A stretch of DNA of 64,000 bases from contig OZ022260.1 in the NCBI GenBank assembly GCA_963978905.1, forward strand, positions 41,290,259 to 41,354,258, in the 5' to 3' direction. The notes below the pieces were generated by a model that had not been told where the DNA came from, ran no database searches, and worked only from the letters and a program-made list of their open reading frames with translations. Position 1 is the first letter of the stretch. Each line of letters opens with the position of its first letter. The position numbers and the translations under genes were made by a program. Shown here in pieces: positions 10,954 to 23,865 of this stretch. This DNA comes from Trichostrongylus colubriformis. Its lineage: Eukaryota; Nematoda; Chromadorea; Rhabditida; Trichostrongylidae.

Positions 10954-13365
10954 TACATAGCTGCATAGTTTACGCGATTTTCTTGAATATTTTGATATTC
11001 TTCGTCGTTTCAGTGTGTTTGAATAACAAGTTTTTTGAATTGTTACAAACATTTGGTTTGATGGGTTCTGTAACAAAATAAAATTTTGTCCTCTTCAGGG
11101 TGAAGCGGTAGTTGAAAAAAAATTCGGGAGCTCATATTTTGGTTGATTAAGAGGTTGTCGTTCAACAACGACCCATCGGGTCCATATTTTGGGGTAGTTA
11201 TCATCAACAGGTTCGTATTTTGATTGGATGACAGCTGAGTACTTGTTCGAAGGATTCGAAGGAAATGGAATTGAAGGAATAGTACTTGTTTGAAGGCATT
11301 GCTTAGGAAATCCCATCGTTCTAATTCCTTTCGAAACACTGTTTTAGATTCAGTGCTTAAACGATGCACAAAAAAAAACTAGGCAATTCCTGGTTCTTGC
11401 AGAAATGGAAAAATTGAATCAAAGGCAATTCGGTTCAATTCCCGCCGAACAATCTTTCAGCAGTTGTCGACGGGAGAGAGCGCAGTGCAGAGTTTCGCGC
11501 ACAGTGTTATTTGCTTCCCACACTGCGTCACTGATCACGTGACCGCCGTCCTGGGACCGCGACAGAAAGTACACATATCTTTGAAGTACCGCTGGAATCA
11601 CTGCCTCACCTAACAACTAGTGACGCACAAAGAGAAGGGGGTTCTCGGGCTGTCATTTCGAGAGCTTTTCGTGCTTTATTTCGCCCTTTCTCCACCGTTT
11701 AGCACCCCTACTATCATGTTCCACAATCTGCCAAAGTTAGTCCTCCCGGTGTCTTTAATGCATACTGGCCGTCCCGTCGGCGGCTTGCAGTTCAGTCGCT
11801 GCCAGTTAGTTGCATTTCAATATCATTTAACGGCAATTTTTGAGTACAGTAGCGGGAGCTCTTCATAGTAGATTCTCCGAAGAGAAGGTTCTGCAAGGTG
11901 TAAATGTCTTCCTCAACACAATGCCTGACTTGGTTGCGCTTTCGCAGTCAAATAGGCGAAAGCCGACTTCTAATCTTTGAATGTGGGCTATCAAATAAGG
12001 CAGAGGGAGGGAAGGTAGGGTTTGCGGGCTTTTGTCTTAGATGAGTACAATGGTCGTGAATTCAAAATTTGAAAGGCTTCTCTCGCTTTCGAAAAAGTGA
12101 TTCCCAGTTACGGTTGAGCTCTGACATAGCCCTTCCAGAATTAGGGCCACACATCGAAGACCTGAGAAGCTTATGAGTGAGCTTCCCCTGCTTAGAAAAA
12201 TGCTTCCATTTCTCTGATGGATTATCTATAACCCAGGTTATATGTAGCTAGTCATTTCAGCTACGCTATTCGTCGGAGCTGACCCGTCTTTTCAGCTAAG
12301 AAGTCATTAAGGAAATTTTTATAGATTTTCCTGTTGTTCTTCTGAATGTTCCACTACTTCATCATACCACTTCACGCTCTTCCCCTCATTTCAAATGCGT
12401 CAGATTTCTTCGCAGGACCGTTTTAACGCCGGTACCCTGTGTAGGGACCTTTAGGGTGTCCTCCTACGAGTCCGAATAAACTACCCAATAGTGGAACAAA
12501 TATATTCGCGAATAAATACTGTGACATAATTACTGTTTGTTTTGATATTATATTTTTCAATTAAAATGTGGCTGAATTGACAATTGTGCTGGAATGCAGC
12601 CGTCTGGTAAACACGCAGCCGTGGTGGTAACAGCTGAAAACGGATTTCTTAATTTCAAAGGGGTCTGATTTATAATTGTCAATAATAGTTGTCATGGGGG
12701 TAGTTGTCAATAATAAGATTTTGCATAAAAACTTCACCTGCATCGTAATTCATATATTTTATGACATACCATTCTGAGATGAGGTAAACACTTCGAAAAT
12801 CACTGTAGAGCTGCATAGGCAGTCAATCCCTAGAGGTCCAGCCAATTTATGTCCCAAGAAGTCTTTGAAAATTATAACAAACGTTGATGGCTTTCTCCCA
12901 GATCTTTTCAGGAACATTCATTCCGGAAAGATCTCTAGAGATCTATGGATTTATGCTTAGATCCGAACCTAAATGCTCTTCTCCCTTTCCTAACAGTTTT
13001 CTCGAAATATACAACTCGAAGAAGTCATCAAAGAAAGAGAACCAATCGACTTTCGAGCATCATCACGTCACTCTCCCAATTGTAATTATGCGAAAAAAGA
13101 TTTTTTTCGAAAAGGGGACATCCACTACATAGTGTTCTCGGGAAACCCACAATTAATACATCATCAGCCACCTCTTCACGCAAAACTTTTTTGTGACACA
13201 GAGTCTTGGAGTTACTAGTAATTCAGGATGACTTGAATATGCGTGAAATTTATCGAGAATCCCCATCTGGGACTTCTTTGAAGAATCACATTACATTGTA
13301 TTTCGAGCCTATGAAAGTACTCAAGGGAACTCAATGCGATAATCAAGGTGGTCTTCATCTGGTCT
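10954..13365. other. No gene recognised; several open frames
   Basis: On the - strand 11043-11369 two overlapping frames (108 and 73 codons) both look protein-like and cover a locally repetitive stretch in which AAAATA(C/T)G recurs. On the - strand 12482-12629 an open frame follows a good acceptor (CGTTTTCAG|CTG) and runs about 48 codons to a stop. None of these can be tied into a gene model. Confidence 0.3.
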
Positions 13366-13369
13366 TTTC

Positions 13370-14340
13370 TCACTTTTTTGTTTGGTTCTCGTGCAATAGT
13401 GGATGTGACATGGCCGGTCCATCACTTCTTGGGATCGTAGATTGTTTCAATGACGTCTCTGACACAGGTTCACCTTCGGATTCCGTCATATGGAATCTTT
13501 TGCAAGATAGTTGCTCGTTCCATAGCCCTTTACGCCACTGCTAGTCTATCCTCCACAGCCCGCGCTGCATTCCATGTCTCGTATCGGTAAACTTGCTGAA
13601 AGAACATGGGTATTGAACACTTGTTCTCGGCTATGAGCGCCGCGATACTTGCTGAACGCAGCACAGCCTTGCTTTACGGCGACGGTTGATCTCAGTTTTG
13701 AGGTCGTAGCCTCAAAATTCTCTGACCGAGATAGACGCGTAAAGAGACTTGCTCGATTACTCGATTACTTCCGATGCAAGCTATAATCCCTCGCAAAACT
13801 GTTCTTTCTTCCACTAAGTTTCGCTTGTACAAATTCGAGCCCGATGAGGCTTAGAGGCTTTACAACGAATTCTCAAGGAGTCCTCGAGAGTACACGGTTC
13901 AGTATTAGTAAGGGCGATGTTGTTGGCAAAGAGCAGAAATTGGAGCATCTCGCGAACAGTCTGTTTTCTTCTCTGAAGTTCATCGCTATTATCGCTTGGA
14001 CTAGACGTTGATCGGAACCGTGTATAAATACGAGTCTCCTATGACAGCTTGTTGTAATGAAATCCATTGAAGTGCTTGTCTGTTAGGAGTATGCGTTGCC
14101 CATTGGCATCTGTGGCATCCCTTGAAGAATGAAAGCCAAAGGCAAAGGTAGAGCTTTCTCTTATGAATTTTCGTCCAGATCTCCCATAAATCCTCACCAT
14201 CAAGTTCTCTGACGTCAAAATGGGCATCGAAATCATCAAAGCAGCCCTTTCTAGCGCTTCATAGAACTCCTCAACAGCGTCATCGTCGTAGCGCAGGTGG
14301 GCACATTCTTCATAGTCGTCTTGCGAATTCTACCAGAAGC
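13370..14340 (-). mobile_element. Internally deleted RTE-type non-LTR retrotransposon
   Basis: Two parts of one RTE polyprotein lie in the correct order on the - strand. Around 14330-13870 is an endonuclease-like part, with an NG-x-R-L-L-type segment (DATDANGQRILLTDKHF) and a later GSDQRLVQAIIAMNF matching the family's 'SDHRLLRAKI' region. Around 13550-13370 is the far C-terminal part, with RAMERA, IRR-x-TCVRDVIETIYDPK and a W-x-GHV block typical of the RTE 3' end. The reverse transcriptase between them is missing, and frameshifts and stops interrupt the rest. Family assignment is from motif memory, not a search. Confidence 0.6.
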
Positions 14341-14344
14341 AATG

Positions 14345-15590
14345 TGGCGACCCTTCCCGAGAGAACTGCATAGCATGAAACCGAGCCGCCAAACGCTGTC
14401 ACGCTACAAAACCGACGCCGCCAACTTTGCTCCTCCAGATCCAGCTCCAAGTTTGACCTCATGACTGCCATGCCATTTTTATTTGCCCGCTTCCCTTCGC
14501 GTCATCTGGATGCATACCTTAATAGAATTGAACACAGCACATCTGCAACTCAGATATCGACTGATCAAATTTATTGATGCATCACAATTGAGGCCTCAAG
14601 TCTTAATAGTGCCTATATTCAAAAAGTGTTTGCTCAGAACTCCACTGTAAAGAGGGACGGTGGACGCATGGGACTGAGAGTACTGCTTTTTGGTCTTCAC
14701 AGTAGATGCTGGAGGCCTGCACGAACACCTCACCGTCTAGCCGAAACTGGCGAAAAAACCACCGTCGGAAGTGGGCTGGTTCAAAGGGTTAGGGTGTCTT
14801 TAGCCTCTCTCGTTGTTTCGGCAACAACAGGAAGCAGTTTTGAGGATTTCACCCCTTTTCTACATTTCACCCCTTTGACGTAACGGGGCTAGGGGAGGAT
14901 GAAATAGTTTTATATGTCGAAAATTCCCGAAAATACATAGCAAAGGCACCTGTCGCTGCAGCTGTACGCAACAAGCCAAAAAAGAGTGCCACTGTCATCT
15001 TGGCAAGGCTCAGTACCTTCCACGTCTTATCCAGTTATCCATTTTTGCGTGACCATCTCGCTTTCCGAGGTTAGCGTCAAAATCAACTTGATTAGAACAT
15101 CTTTCCTGCGGTAGTACGACCCCCTGAATTGGATAGGACACAAATTTAACGGGACAAGGCCTAATATGCACTCCACGGAAATCGGAACGCTTATACTACT
15201 CACGTCGTTCAGTTTGCTGAAAGCTGTGTGATTGCAAAAATCCTTGCTTCTGCCAAGCTTCAACCATCACTGCAAAAATGAAAATGGCAATGCTCATCAC
15301 TGTGCTATGCTATTTTTGAACGATTTTCCACCCCGGTTTGCAGTATCCAGTCACTCAGAAAACGGCGTTATAACTCGGTTCAGTGAATCGTTCTGCGAAG
15401 TTCCGCGAATTCGGAAAGCAGTTCCGAAACCAGCATCCGAAATACGTTGGGTTCAAGATTAATACCCCACTTCGAATTAATATCCTTACCTTATTGTGGT
15501 CTTACTAGCGTTCGGAGTCAGAAGGTGTGCTGAGTAGGTATGAGATGAGCAGCAGATTGCAACTTCACCGAGTATAAACGCAGCTTCAGC
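14345..15590. other. No gene recognised
   Basis: Contains an open frame at 14626-14883 (+, 85 codons) and shorter ones. No splice-supported model or repeat was identified. Confidence 0.35.
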
Positions 15591-15594
15591 TTTT

Positions 15595-16050
15595 AACCAG
15601 AGGAGGGTTTCACTTCCGAAAGAACTTTGAAATGAGACCTAGGCGTATTGATATGGCTTCCAATGCTGATTATAAGTATAAACCAAAAAACTGGAAAATG
15701 CCGATCCGAAGCGAGTTAGATGAGGTCAAAGTTTTCTTAGGACGACTTATTGACAAGGTGGTTTGCTTGAATCCACCTAAGCGTGTGTACAGCGACGGTC
15801 GCCTTGGCTCAGTTGTAGGGTCCTTGCTCTGGAGTAGTGGGTTTGACCCTCAAAGAGACCTTTTGGTGAGTCACGTCAAGCTAAGTACCCGGTTGATGAG
15901 TCATCGCCAGCAAGTTTGACCCTTCCTAATTCCCTTTGGAGCAGCATTTTGCAACTTTGTTTCTCATACTAATGATCAACATTCAGGACCCTTTCCATCT
16001 ACCTAGGTCTCATTTCAAAGTTCCATGAGAAGTTAAAGCCATTTTCTGGT
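15595..16050. mobile_element. Fold-back MITE with ~50-bp ends
   Basis: The left end (ACCAGAGGAGGGTTT, then AACTTTGAAATGAGACCTAGG) is repeated in inverted order at the right end (CCTAGGTCTCATTTCAAAGTT, then TTTTCTGGT). The total is about 455 bp. A frame at 15632-15919 (95 codons) is inside it but resembles nothing known. A TA or TAA duplication is possible at the edges. Confidence 0.65.
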
Positions 16051-16054
16051 AATA

Positions 16055-17055
16055 ACCTCGAGCATCTAGCTGGTCTCCCACGCTATTCTTTCTTTTTTTT
16101 CACTGAGGGGGCTTTCCCTTTCCAACGCGGTTTCTGCGGAAGTCGTTCTGGGCTGCATGTAAAAGCTTTTGCACTTTCGATTCGCCATCTCTGTTTTCAT
16201 TACGATGCTCTTTCGTAGTGGAAGGCCCGTGATAATCCTAATTAGTTCGGCCTGAGAGATTCTTTTATCAGGATTCTGCAGAGCTTATCGAAATCGCCCC
16301 TAGAAATTCTGATATCATTGAGAGTATCAAGTCCTCATCGTACTCTACTGTCCTTGCTACTTTTCTTTGTCCCTTTTTCCTGAGCTTTCAAGCTCAAAAA
16401 TAAGCGCTAGTGCATGTATTCCTGCTTAGGAATCCATTTGGCCAGAAGCCATACGTGAATTTAACCTTTTTTAAAAGTTTTAAAAAGATACCTCTCCCCA
16501 TTTCGGTGTGTATTTGCTCATTAGTTCGCAAAATATTCCAAAAAGGTCTCGATGAAGTGCGAAATCAATCGAAAATGATCACACAGGTCGTTGGATGCGG
16601 CACCCATTTAGCTAGCTTCGTTCCTTAGAGACGCTCTTCTATTTGTAAGGAAAGTTTTGGCCGTCCACAAATTTGAAAGCATGTCAACTTAGATCAACTT
16701 TTATATCGTACTCCTTAGATAGACAAAAAATTGCTCTTACTAAATATTGGCTTTCCTCAGAATTCCATGAAGTCATGAGATACTAGTGCGATTTTCACGG
16801 GTTCCAGTATGGTCAAGCAGCAATGGAGGGAAGAACCATAAATGTGAGTATTGTAAGGGGAGGAGGTAATGCCTTGTATGGAACAGTTTCTTCCTAGTTT
16901 CAAAGGTAAAAAAATTAGCACGAGCTGCTCGAATATTCAATTGATCGAAACGCTCTGATCAAACAACAGAATGCGATGAGCATCCGTATTCGCAAGGAAT
17001 ATCTAAAAGTAATGGCTTTCCCCAACGGATGTAGTTGAACCTCAGGTAGCTGTGA
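16055..17055. other. No gene recognised
   Basis: Only short open frames; nothing I can support. Confidence 0.35.
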
Positions 17056-17059
17056 TTCG

Positions 17060-17310
17060 CCAAAATCCAAAAGTGTGTGCTGGCGATCGCATTTTTCACA
17101 AATCGTCTTCCAGAAATTGAAGGAGTTGCAGGCTGAAGCCATCACTCTTCCGCTAAACTTGTCAGATCTAGCGCTGACTGAATCCCACTTTTGCAGACAT
17201 TTGGACAGCTCCTTTAGTAGCAGAATGTTCAGGAAACGTGATGATGTGGGGTCGATATGTCATCAGGCTTTTATCGTAATGGGGAAAGCATCATATTGTC
17301 AAAATGTGAC
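17060..17310 (+). pseudogene. Mariner transposase relic
   Basis: The frame 17075-17386 contains LKELQAEAITLPLNLSDLAL, then TESHFCRHLDSSF and FRKRDDV. This lines up with the mariner segment that normally reads L(P/H)PPYSPDLAPTDYHFFRHL. The final catalytic Asp region is degraded (PNLSDLALTES). No terminal repeats were found, so this is an old fragment. Confidence 0.6.
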
Positions 17311-18005
17311 AATTCGAACTGTGCTTATTCCATTGGAAAAGGTGCAGTCTGAGCCAAGTTATGATCTCTCGAAGCTGAAGAAGTAAAACCGGTCAAAACC
17401 TTCCTTATGACTTAATAGTATCATACGAAAGGACTGATCGAAATAGGGCTATGTTTGAGAAGCCCTGTATGCAATATGAAGAAATATGCAATATGAAGAA
17501 TTCTCGGCTCAGCTTATTCCCTCAGAATATAAGTCTCGTCTATGGCAAATTCCTGGCTGAAATGGTATTAGCGCTGATTAAATTCCTATTTTCCATAGCC
17601 TGTGATGACGCGCCACAAATGAATCGGCTGCCTGCCTGAATAAAACTTATTTATTTTGTTTTTTTCTGCGCCACATATATACGTCAATGGAGCCGCCAAC
17701 ACAATGCGCTAATGTAATTGCAGGCTGCACAAGCACAGAAATATGTTATTCGGACATTGTGCAAATCATTATAGATGCGCCGTGCATACTAACTTACTCT
17801 TGCTGCAGGTAGTTCTTTGACAACGTGTCGCACTCATGAAACTTCTTTTCTATTCCACTCCTTTTATGCGTGTTTGGATGATTTTTCCCTCCCAGGTAGA
17901 AACTTTGTATTGATCTTTTTGACTTGGGTGCGGTTAGTCGCGGACTGTGCTGTGGCGATACCACGCCCGCACCATTTCCGATTTCCAAAGCGAATAAGTA
18001 TTTTA
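17311..18005. other. No gene recognised
   Basis: Short frames only. Confidence 0.35.
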
Positions 18006-18007
18006 AT

Positions 18008-18107
18008 AGATACAAATATAGATAAGAAATATAGATAAGATAAATATATAAATATAGATAAGATAAATATATAAATATAGATAAGATAAATATATAAATA
18101 TAGATAA
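18008..18107. repeat. 23-bp AT-rich tandem repeat
   Basis: About four copies of ATAGATAAGATAAATATAT plus four bases, with a period of exactly 23 bp (ATAGATA begins at 18031, 18054, 18077 and 18100). Confidence 0.9.
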
Positions 18108-18109
18108 AA

Positions 18110-20545
18110 CATGAGATAAATAAGTTATGAGAATGATAAGAAGCTACATGAATAAAGAATAAATATAATATGTGTTTGTTGTTTTCGCCATTGCAAAATT
18201 TTTATAGAAAGTCTTAGAAATACCACAAAGAACAAAGTTTGAACATTTAATTATAATCATTGATTCGCTTTTTATTTCAAATTTTGAGTGAATACTCTTT
18301 TATTTTTCGAAGTGCAAAATATGGAAGGACAATTTGCATTAATCCGTTGTCCATATTCAGCTTTTTAAGTGTCATTTTTCAAAGCCGACTTTTAAGAGTC
18401 ATTTTTCAAAGTCGACATAAACATGAAAGTACACTGACTCGTTGAACATTTTCAATAGCTGTATGTAATTTAATATGTAATGTGTTCGTTGGCTTTTTGT
18501 AAAGCGTTCACCCACTTCTCAGGTGACTTTTGGGTAGGTATTTCGTGTGAAAGTCCTCTGAAAGTGGCCTACTGTAGAGCATCTTGAAACGCTATCCGTG
18601 TGCTGCTTCGCCAGACGAAGTTTTTAGGTGGATCAATTTGTCCGTTTTTGCAGCACGCGGATAATGTGAACATCATGTCGAGGTTTCAGGAAAAGTGAAC
18701 TTGGAAAATTCTCCATCTTGAAAGATTTATAACTGTGTAAATAGGGCATGTCTGATCATGGTGCCCCCTAGTATAACTGAAACTGCACTTATGCGTATCC
18801 TTCTCATTACAGACACCATTAGGGATAATTTTGACAGACCACGGATGACTGTGTAGTATGTAACTCGAGGTGATAAGTCATTATTAGAGAAAGGAAGACC
18901 GGAATAAGATGGCGAGAAACCCGAGGAATGGGAACCCGAAAACCACCTTCACTCCATTAATTTCTCTCCCTCTGCAACAGTAACCGGTAGGAATAAATGT
19001 AGGCGGTAAGGAATAACTCAGCCAACCGTGAACGTTCCAGATCTCGCAGCAGCTCGCCCAGCGAATGCGAGGCAGCGTGAATGGGGTGCTTCAGGATCGC
19101 GATAAAGACCCCAGGGCGCGCTTTTTCAATGGGAGTTTCATCACAGATAATCTTTTCTGGGGTGTGCACTTATGACAAAGAATCGTTTTGCGGCGTCGTA
19201 CTCGCGGCGCCATCAGTACGATTTACCGAATCGATTGCCTTCAGAAGCCCGGCAGACCGTGGCTGGGTAACCTCTGCACTTCGACCCATGTCACACTGCC
19301 TTGCCGGGAGGCTGCCGTGCCCTGCCACTGGTACCCGCACCCGCCGAGCCGCTCGTTGTGCGTGGTTGCGCGAAAAATTGTCATAAGTGCTAACGCCCTC
19401 TTTTCTGGAGTGGAATGTTCGTTCAATAAGAATTCGTCTTCCCAGTTCTCATTTTTTCTCTACTCTGGCGGTGACTTTAAATTTACTAGCAGCAAAATAG
19501 GTAGAGGCGAGCTTCTCAGGAACTTGTCCACTAGCGACTACCTATTTTGGAGGTCGACTTAATTAGCTGATTTTATCGGTCACTTTGTTACGGCTACAGG
19601 GGCAGTAGGCTTTTTTCCCCTCCTGTTATGGAACCTTATTTTTCTTACTTAACACTCAACGTATGTACTATGTGCAACACATGACATTGCTGTTTCCGTT
19701 ACACTTTCAAGGTACAATTTTTTCGGAAATGTATCGATGTCAAAAGGTAATAGGATATGCTCTCGAATATAAAGAACAGCATGTCTTCCTGGGGATTTAA
19801 CATCTAAAAAACATGATAAGAGGGGGTTTGAAAAAATAATATTGATTCCGATAGGAAGGTGTAAAAATAATCCTTATTGAAACCCCAACCATACTGGTAA
19901 TCCATGATTTTCATCAGGTGACATCAGGTTCATCAGGTGGTTGGCATTTATTTCTGGATATCAGCAGCTTCGGCGCCATTAAGCGCGTGTTTGAGCCCCA
20001 GATCTTTTCTCAATATATTCATGCAAAACTTGTAAAGAAAGGACAAAGAGATTACTTTGAGCACGAGAATGGAATCCATTTTTATTCCCCCTGCTTTAGA
20101 GTCAGGTGTGGGTGTCATCTCTTCTAAACGGGAATGTTCCTTTCCAACGAACATGTCCTTTCAAGAGGTCCTCTTAGAAGTGGATTATGCCATTCACACA
20201 GCTGCTCGTTGATATAGCATCCCACGCCGCGCCGTTGTACATCGAACCGCTAGAAATGACCGAGAATGGGGCTCCTTGGTTGCTAAAAAGAGGTAGACGG
20301 TAGTGAATTGAACTAAGGCACTGGGGCCGACCATTAGCGTCATATTCATGGTCAATTTGTTGAACAATCTACACTTGTAAGTTTTGTGCGAATCGCATAA
20401 GGAAGGAGTTACGGCGCTAACGTGCCAAGTTTTGGTGACTTCGGTCATCTCTGGCAAGTCAAGAAATAGGTTTCATATTGAACCTTTAATTCAGGAGCCT
20501 TTGGTTTTTTTGTTAATTTTATATTTTTTTATATTTTAATATGAG
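18110..20545. other. No gene recognised; old repeat fragments
   Basis: Segment 18960-19140 resembles 6720-6950. Segment 19180-19262 carries the GCGGCGTCGTACTCGCGGCG block of the hAT-like MITE family. Several open frames (for example 20194-20457, -, 87 codons) lack support. Confidence 0.3.
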
Positions 20546-20552
20546 AGGGATC

Positions 20553-20959
20553 GTCCACAGAAAATCAGTTTTTCTATTGCCCATTATTTATATTGTATTT
20601 GCCTAATGTGAACCGCATGCAAAGTTTGACGCAAAAAAATGTGAATCCGGCTTAGATACAACAACACAAAGTCTCGGCCGGGTGGGCGCAGCCTTCAAGT
20701 AAGTGTCCATCCCGTCGTCCGCCGCGGTAGGAGACGCATTGAAGGAACAGAAAGTTACGTAAACATTCCCTCGCTCCGTTCCCAACCACGGCAGACGAGG
20801 GGACGAGCTTTCCTCGGGGGCCACGCCCAGCCGGCCGAGAATTTGGGAGGCTGTATCACCCTCAAATTCTCGCTTTTTCGCGTAATGTTGCATACTAGAC
20901 CCTTATTAGGGAAATACAACATAAATGTACGGGTAAAAAAGGAACTCATTTTTCCGTGC
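20553..20959. mobile_element. 404-bp inverted-repeat MITE, copy II
   Basis: Same layout as copy I: GTCCACAGAAAATC, then TTATTTATATTGTATTTGCC in the left arm, a GC-rich centre with GTCCGCCGCGGTAGGAGACG, and the inverted arm ending TTTTTCCGTG. Confidence 0.8.
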
Positions 20960-22115
20960 ACGATCTCATGAATAATAAATGATACCTTTAATGATACCTT
21001 TAATTTCCATACAAATGAAATTACTGCAAGAATCACCACTCTCAAGGACTGAAATGACGATCTAGCTGAATAAAGCCGTAATAATCTCTCTACAAAAAAA
21101 CGTTGTGAAAATATTATTTGCTGCTTTTATTGTCAGTCACAAACGATATGCTGCTTGCCATATCCATGAACCTACCGTAATCCTTTAAGACTCTGCGAAA
21201 TGACAGTTTCGTGTGACATGAAGAGGAGCGGTCCCCAGTGGGCAAGTGCAGCACATGGTGTAGCACGTTTTGAAAAGTGAGTGGTTTACGGGCGGGAAAA
21301 CAAGAGATATATTAATCCTGGTCCATGATGCCTTTAGATGTTCGGGGAGTGGAGAGAAAGTTCCGTTTAGCTAACTTAATCTTTCCGATTGTTTTCATTT
21401 GAGACCACAAAAACAAACAAAATAAAAAGAAAAATAAGCGGATTATCTCATCTAAGAGTCTTTCAGTGCATTCCAGTGACAGAACAAATAGCCTGAAGCC
21501 GTTGCTCTTATTTATAGATGGATCCGGGTTGAAAGGTTTACTTTCAGACCTACCACGAGATGAGTGTGTTTGCTTAGGTTTCATTACATACCCTTGCGCT
21601 TATTCTTCACTTCATCGCCCTTTTTAATGCCCTTTCTGGCGTTTTCATTTCGTCTTTCACAAACTCAATTTCTCATTTCAAATGCAATACTTTGAGCTTT
21701 TACATAATGCCTGATTCTGATTCAATGCAAGCGCTGCCCCCCGCGATTTTCATGACTATTCTTGGAACACATAGTGATTCATGGTATTCTTTAATTCTCG
21801 AAAATACACTTCATACATGAATCCAAGAGATGCTCTAGAGGGTAGAAGTTGTACAGGGGTGGCTTACCGTCAGATCATGGATTCCTTATACTATGTGGGT
21901 GCATCAGCTAATCCCAAAATTATTAGTCGTTATACACTTGTACACTCAAAAAAATGACGATCCCACATGCGACAGATCGATCTTCCCTTATAGCGATCTC
22001 TTTATCAGTCGATTTGATTATCCGATACATTTGTACAAATCAACCGAGAGAAAGTAGAAGCTGTATATTAATTAGGATCGTGGCTTAATTACGTTCGAGA
22101 GGGGTAAAAATAAAA
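20960..22115. other. No gene recognised
   Basis: One - strand ATG frame (21312-21584, 90 codons, start MKPKQTHSSRGRSE) has protein-like composition at first and then becomes low-complexity and hydrophobic. There is no family match and no splice support. Confidence 0.3.
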
Positions 22116-22120
22116 GCTTT

Positions 22121-22320
22121 GAGCACTAATACTAATAATAACACTATTATAAACTCTAATATCAATACTGATACTGTTACTAATAATAATACTAATACTG
22201 ATAATTATACTGATATTTCTACTAATACTGATACTAATAAAAGTACTTATGCTAATACTAATACTAATATCAATACTGATAATCATAATCATAATAATAA
22301 ATTATAATAATAAGAGTAAT
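22121..22320. repeat. Degenerate (ACTAATA)n / AAT-rich microsatellite
   Basis: Runs of ACTAATACTAATA-type units, then AAT/ATA trinucleotides. Any Asn/Thr-rich translation of this stretch is a repeat artefact. Confidence 0.9.
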
Positions 22321-22478
22321 AACAATAATAAAATAAGAGTTTTGCGCAAGATAATTATTGAGAGCACTATTGAGGGTGAGATAATTGTCAAAGCAATGAG
22401 GACACACAAATATAGGGGAAGAATCTAGAGGGCTATGGGTCCATACCAATCTATCTGTAATACATACTTTTTCTTCAG

Positions 22479-22570
22479 CTAAAGAAATCTACCATATTAG
22501 CCCCTGCAAAAGTGCACCTGAAACCATCCTCACGTACTACCGCCCCTACGTGAACGGGTCTTCTGCGACG
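22479..22570 (+). CDS. Orphan exon-like segment
   Basis: A strong acceptor (TACTTTTTCTTCAG) precedes a 30-codon open frame (KEIYHISPCKSAPETILTYY and on) that ends at GCGACG|GTACCG. A second acceptor at 22697 (CGACTTTTTCAG) precedes another open frame containing CASC. They might be exons of one + strand gene, but I could not connect them. Confidence 0.25.
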
Positions 22571-22574
22571 GTAC

Positions 22575-23550
22575 CGTTGGCGCGTTTGGCATTGCATTTA
22601 CCTATCACCTAACAGCTTATGTGATAATGTCGCCCACTGCCCACCGTATAAAGCTGCAGGTCAAAAGTGCTTTTATGAATTTTATGCGACTTTTTCAGAA
22701 ACTCTCCGTAAAAATCAGCATCTCCCGCTTTTGTTTTCGGCAAAAAGCACATATAGCCACAAATCAATGTGCCAGCTGCCTTAGATTATTAGGGTGGGAT
22801 TAGGTATGTACGTGTCTGGTCGGCTTTTCATCTATACGGCGAATGACACATAAATGTTTCATTTGCCTCGCATGTTTGCAATTATTCCCCTATATTGGTT
22901 TTCACGATCTCACCATGGGCGGCCAATACCTAAACTTCTGTGGTCACTTGCTTATAAGCTCAATCTTCTTTCGGAGACATAGTACTTGGCTCAAGGTTCT
23001 CCTGTATTTCTAAGTATGGGTTGGCATTCTCGAGCCTCTCATCTTTGCCCTACAAATTCCGTGGTTTCATTTTACTCCTTGAGTCATTCCACTCAACAAC
23101 TTCTTCCAAAACCGCTTAAGTACATACTCTCTCGTAGTGAGGACAGGAAAAGAACAGTACCAAATGAGGGCGCCTTCACAAACGTGGCTCCGGGATCGAG
23201 CCCAGCATGAAACTTGCCCAGTCCAGATAGGCTTTTCGTGGCGGGGTCAAATAGCTGTTGTTAGATATGTGATAGAATACAGGTGAGGTTTGCTCTCAAG
23301 GTTTTTAAGCTTCAATTTCTTTATTTTATTTTTTGTTTTTATTTTTACATATCGACGTTTTTGTAGTATATTTTTTACACCTTTCAATTATCTTTTGGTT
23401 TTTTATTCACCCCAACTCATCGATGAGCCTTGGGGTGAATAGAAAACTTAGTGGTTCGTGTGGGTAAAAGAGGCGAAACGAACTACAGACTAATTTCAAA
23501 CATTAACTTTTTCAACAACTCTTCACTTCGAACATTTATTGTTTGGTGCC
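22575..23550. other. No gene recognised
   Basis: AT-rich intergenic-looking DNA with T-rich tracts near 23310-23410. Confidence 0.35.
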
Positions 23551-23561
23551 AATAGCGTTTA

Positions 23562-23855
23562 TCAAAGGATAAAGGTTTCTGGCGTTAATCAATCCCTTCA
23601 CTGGGATGCGCCGCACATTCTAGTTCCATTCAGAATCGTGATGGCTGGTGAATGTGATGTGGCCTATAAAATGACTTGCGGTGGCCAACCGATGTACAAG
23701 TCAGTGCTTTTATCCTCCCAGACGACTCTGGTACCAATTTGCCGACCCTGGAGAGATGGAAGGCTTGATTGGCCTGGGCGGGCGTAGATGCGGGATTTGA
23801 TCCCCGCACCATGAGAGAGGGCTGTGCGCCACCTGTCACTACACCACCTCCGCCC
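23562..23855 (-). mobile_element. tRNA-derived SINE, copy 3 (reference copy)
   Basis: This 294-bp retroposon reads on the - strand. Its head GGCGGAGGTGGTGTAGTGAC gives a polymerase III A-box-like TGGTGTAGTGACAGG, and GGGATCAAATCCC gives a B-box-like element about 45 bp downstream. The body has no open frame of note. The 3' end reads GATTAACGCC(A)GAAACC followed by TTTATCCTTT. An exact 10-bp duplication, ATAGCGTTTA, flanks it (23552-23561 and 23856-23865). A tRNA-like head, a short simple tail and a variable-length duplication are SINE hallmarks. It depends on a partner LINE, perhaps an RTE like those in this window. Confidence 0.85.
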
Positions 23856-23865
23856 ATAGCGTTTA

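Noticed and set aside
22119..22307. Asn/Thr-rich open frame
   Set aside because: It is the translation of an ACTAAT-type microsatellite; the opposite strand gives an equally meaningless Ile/Ser-rich frame.
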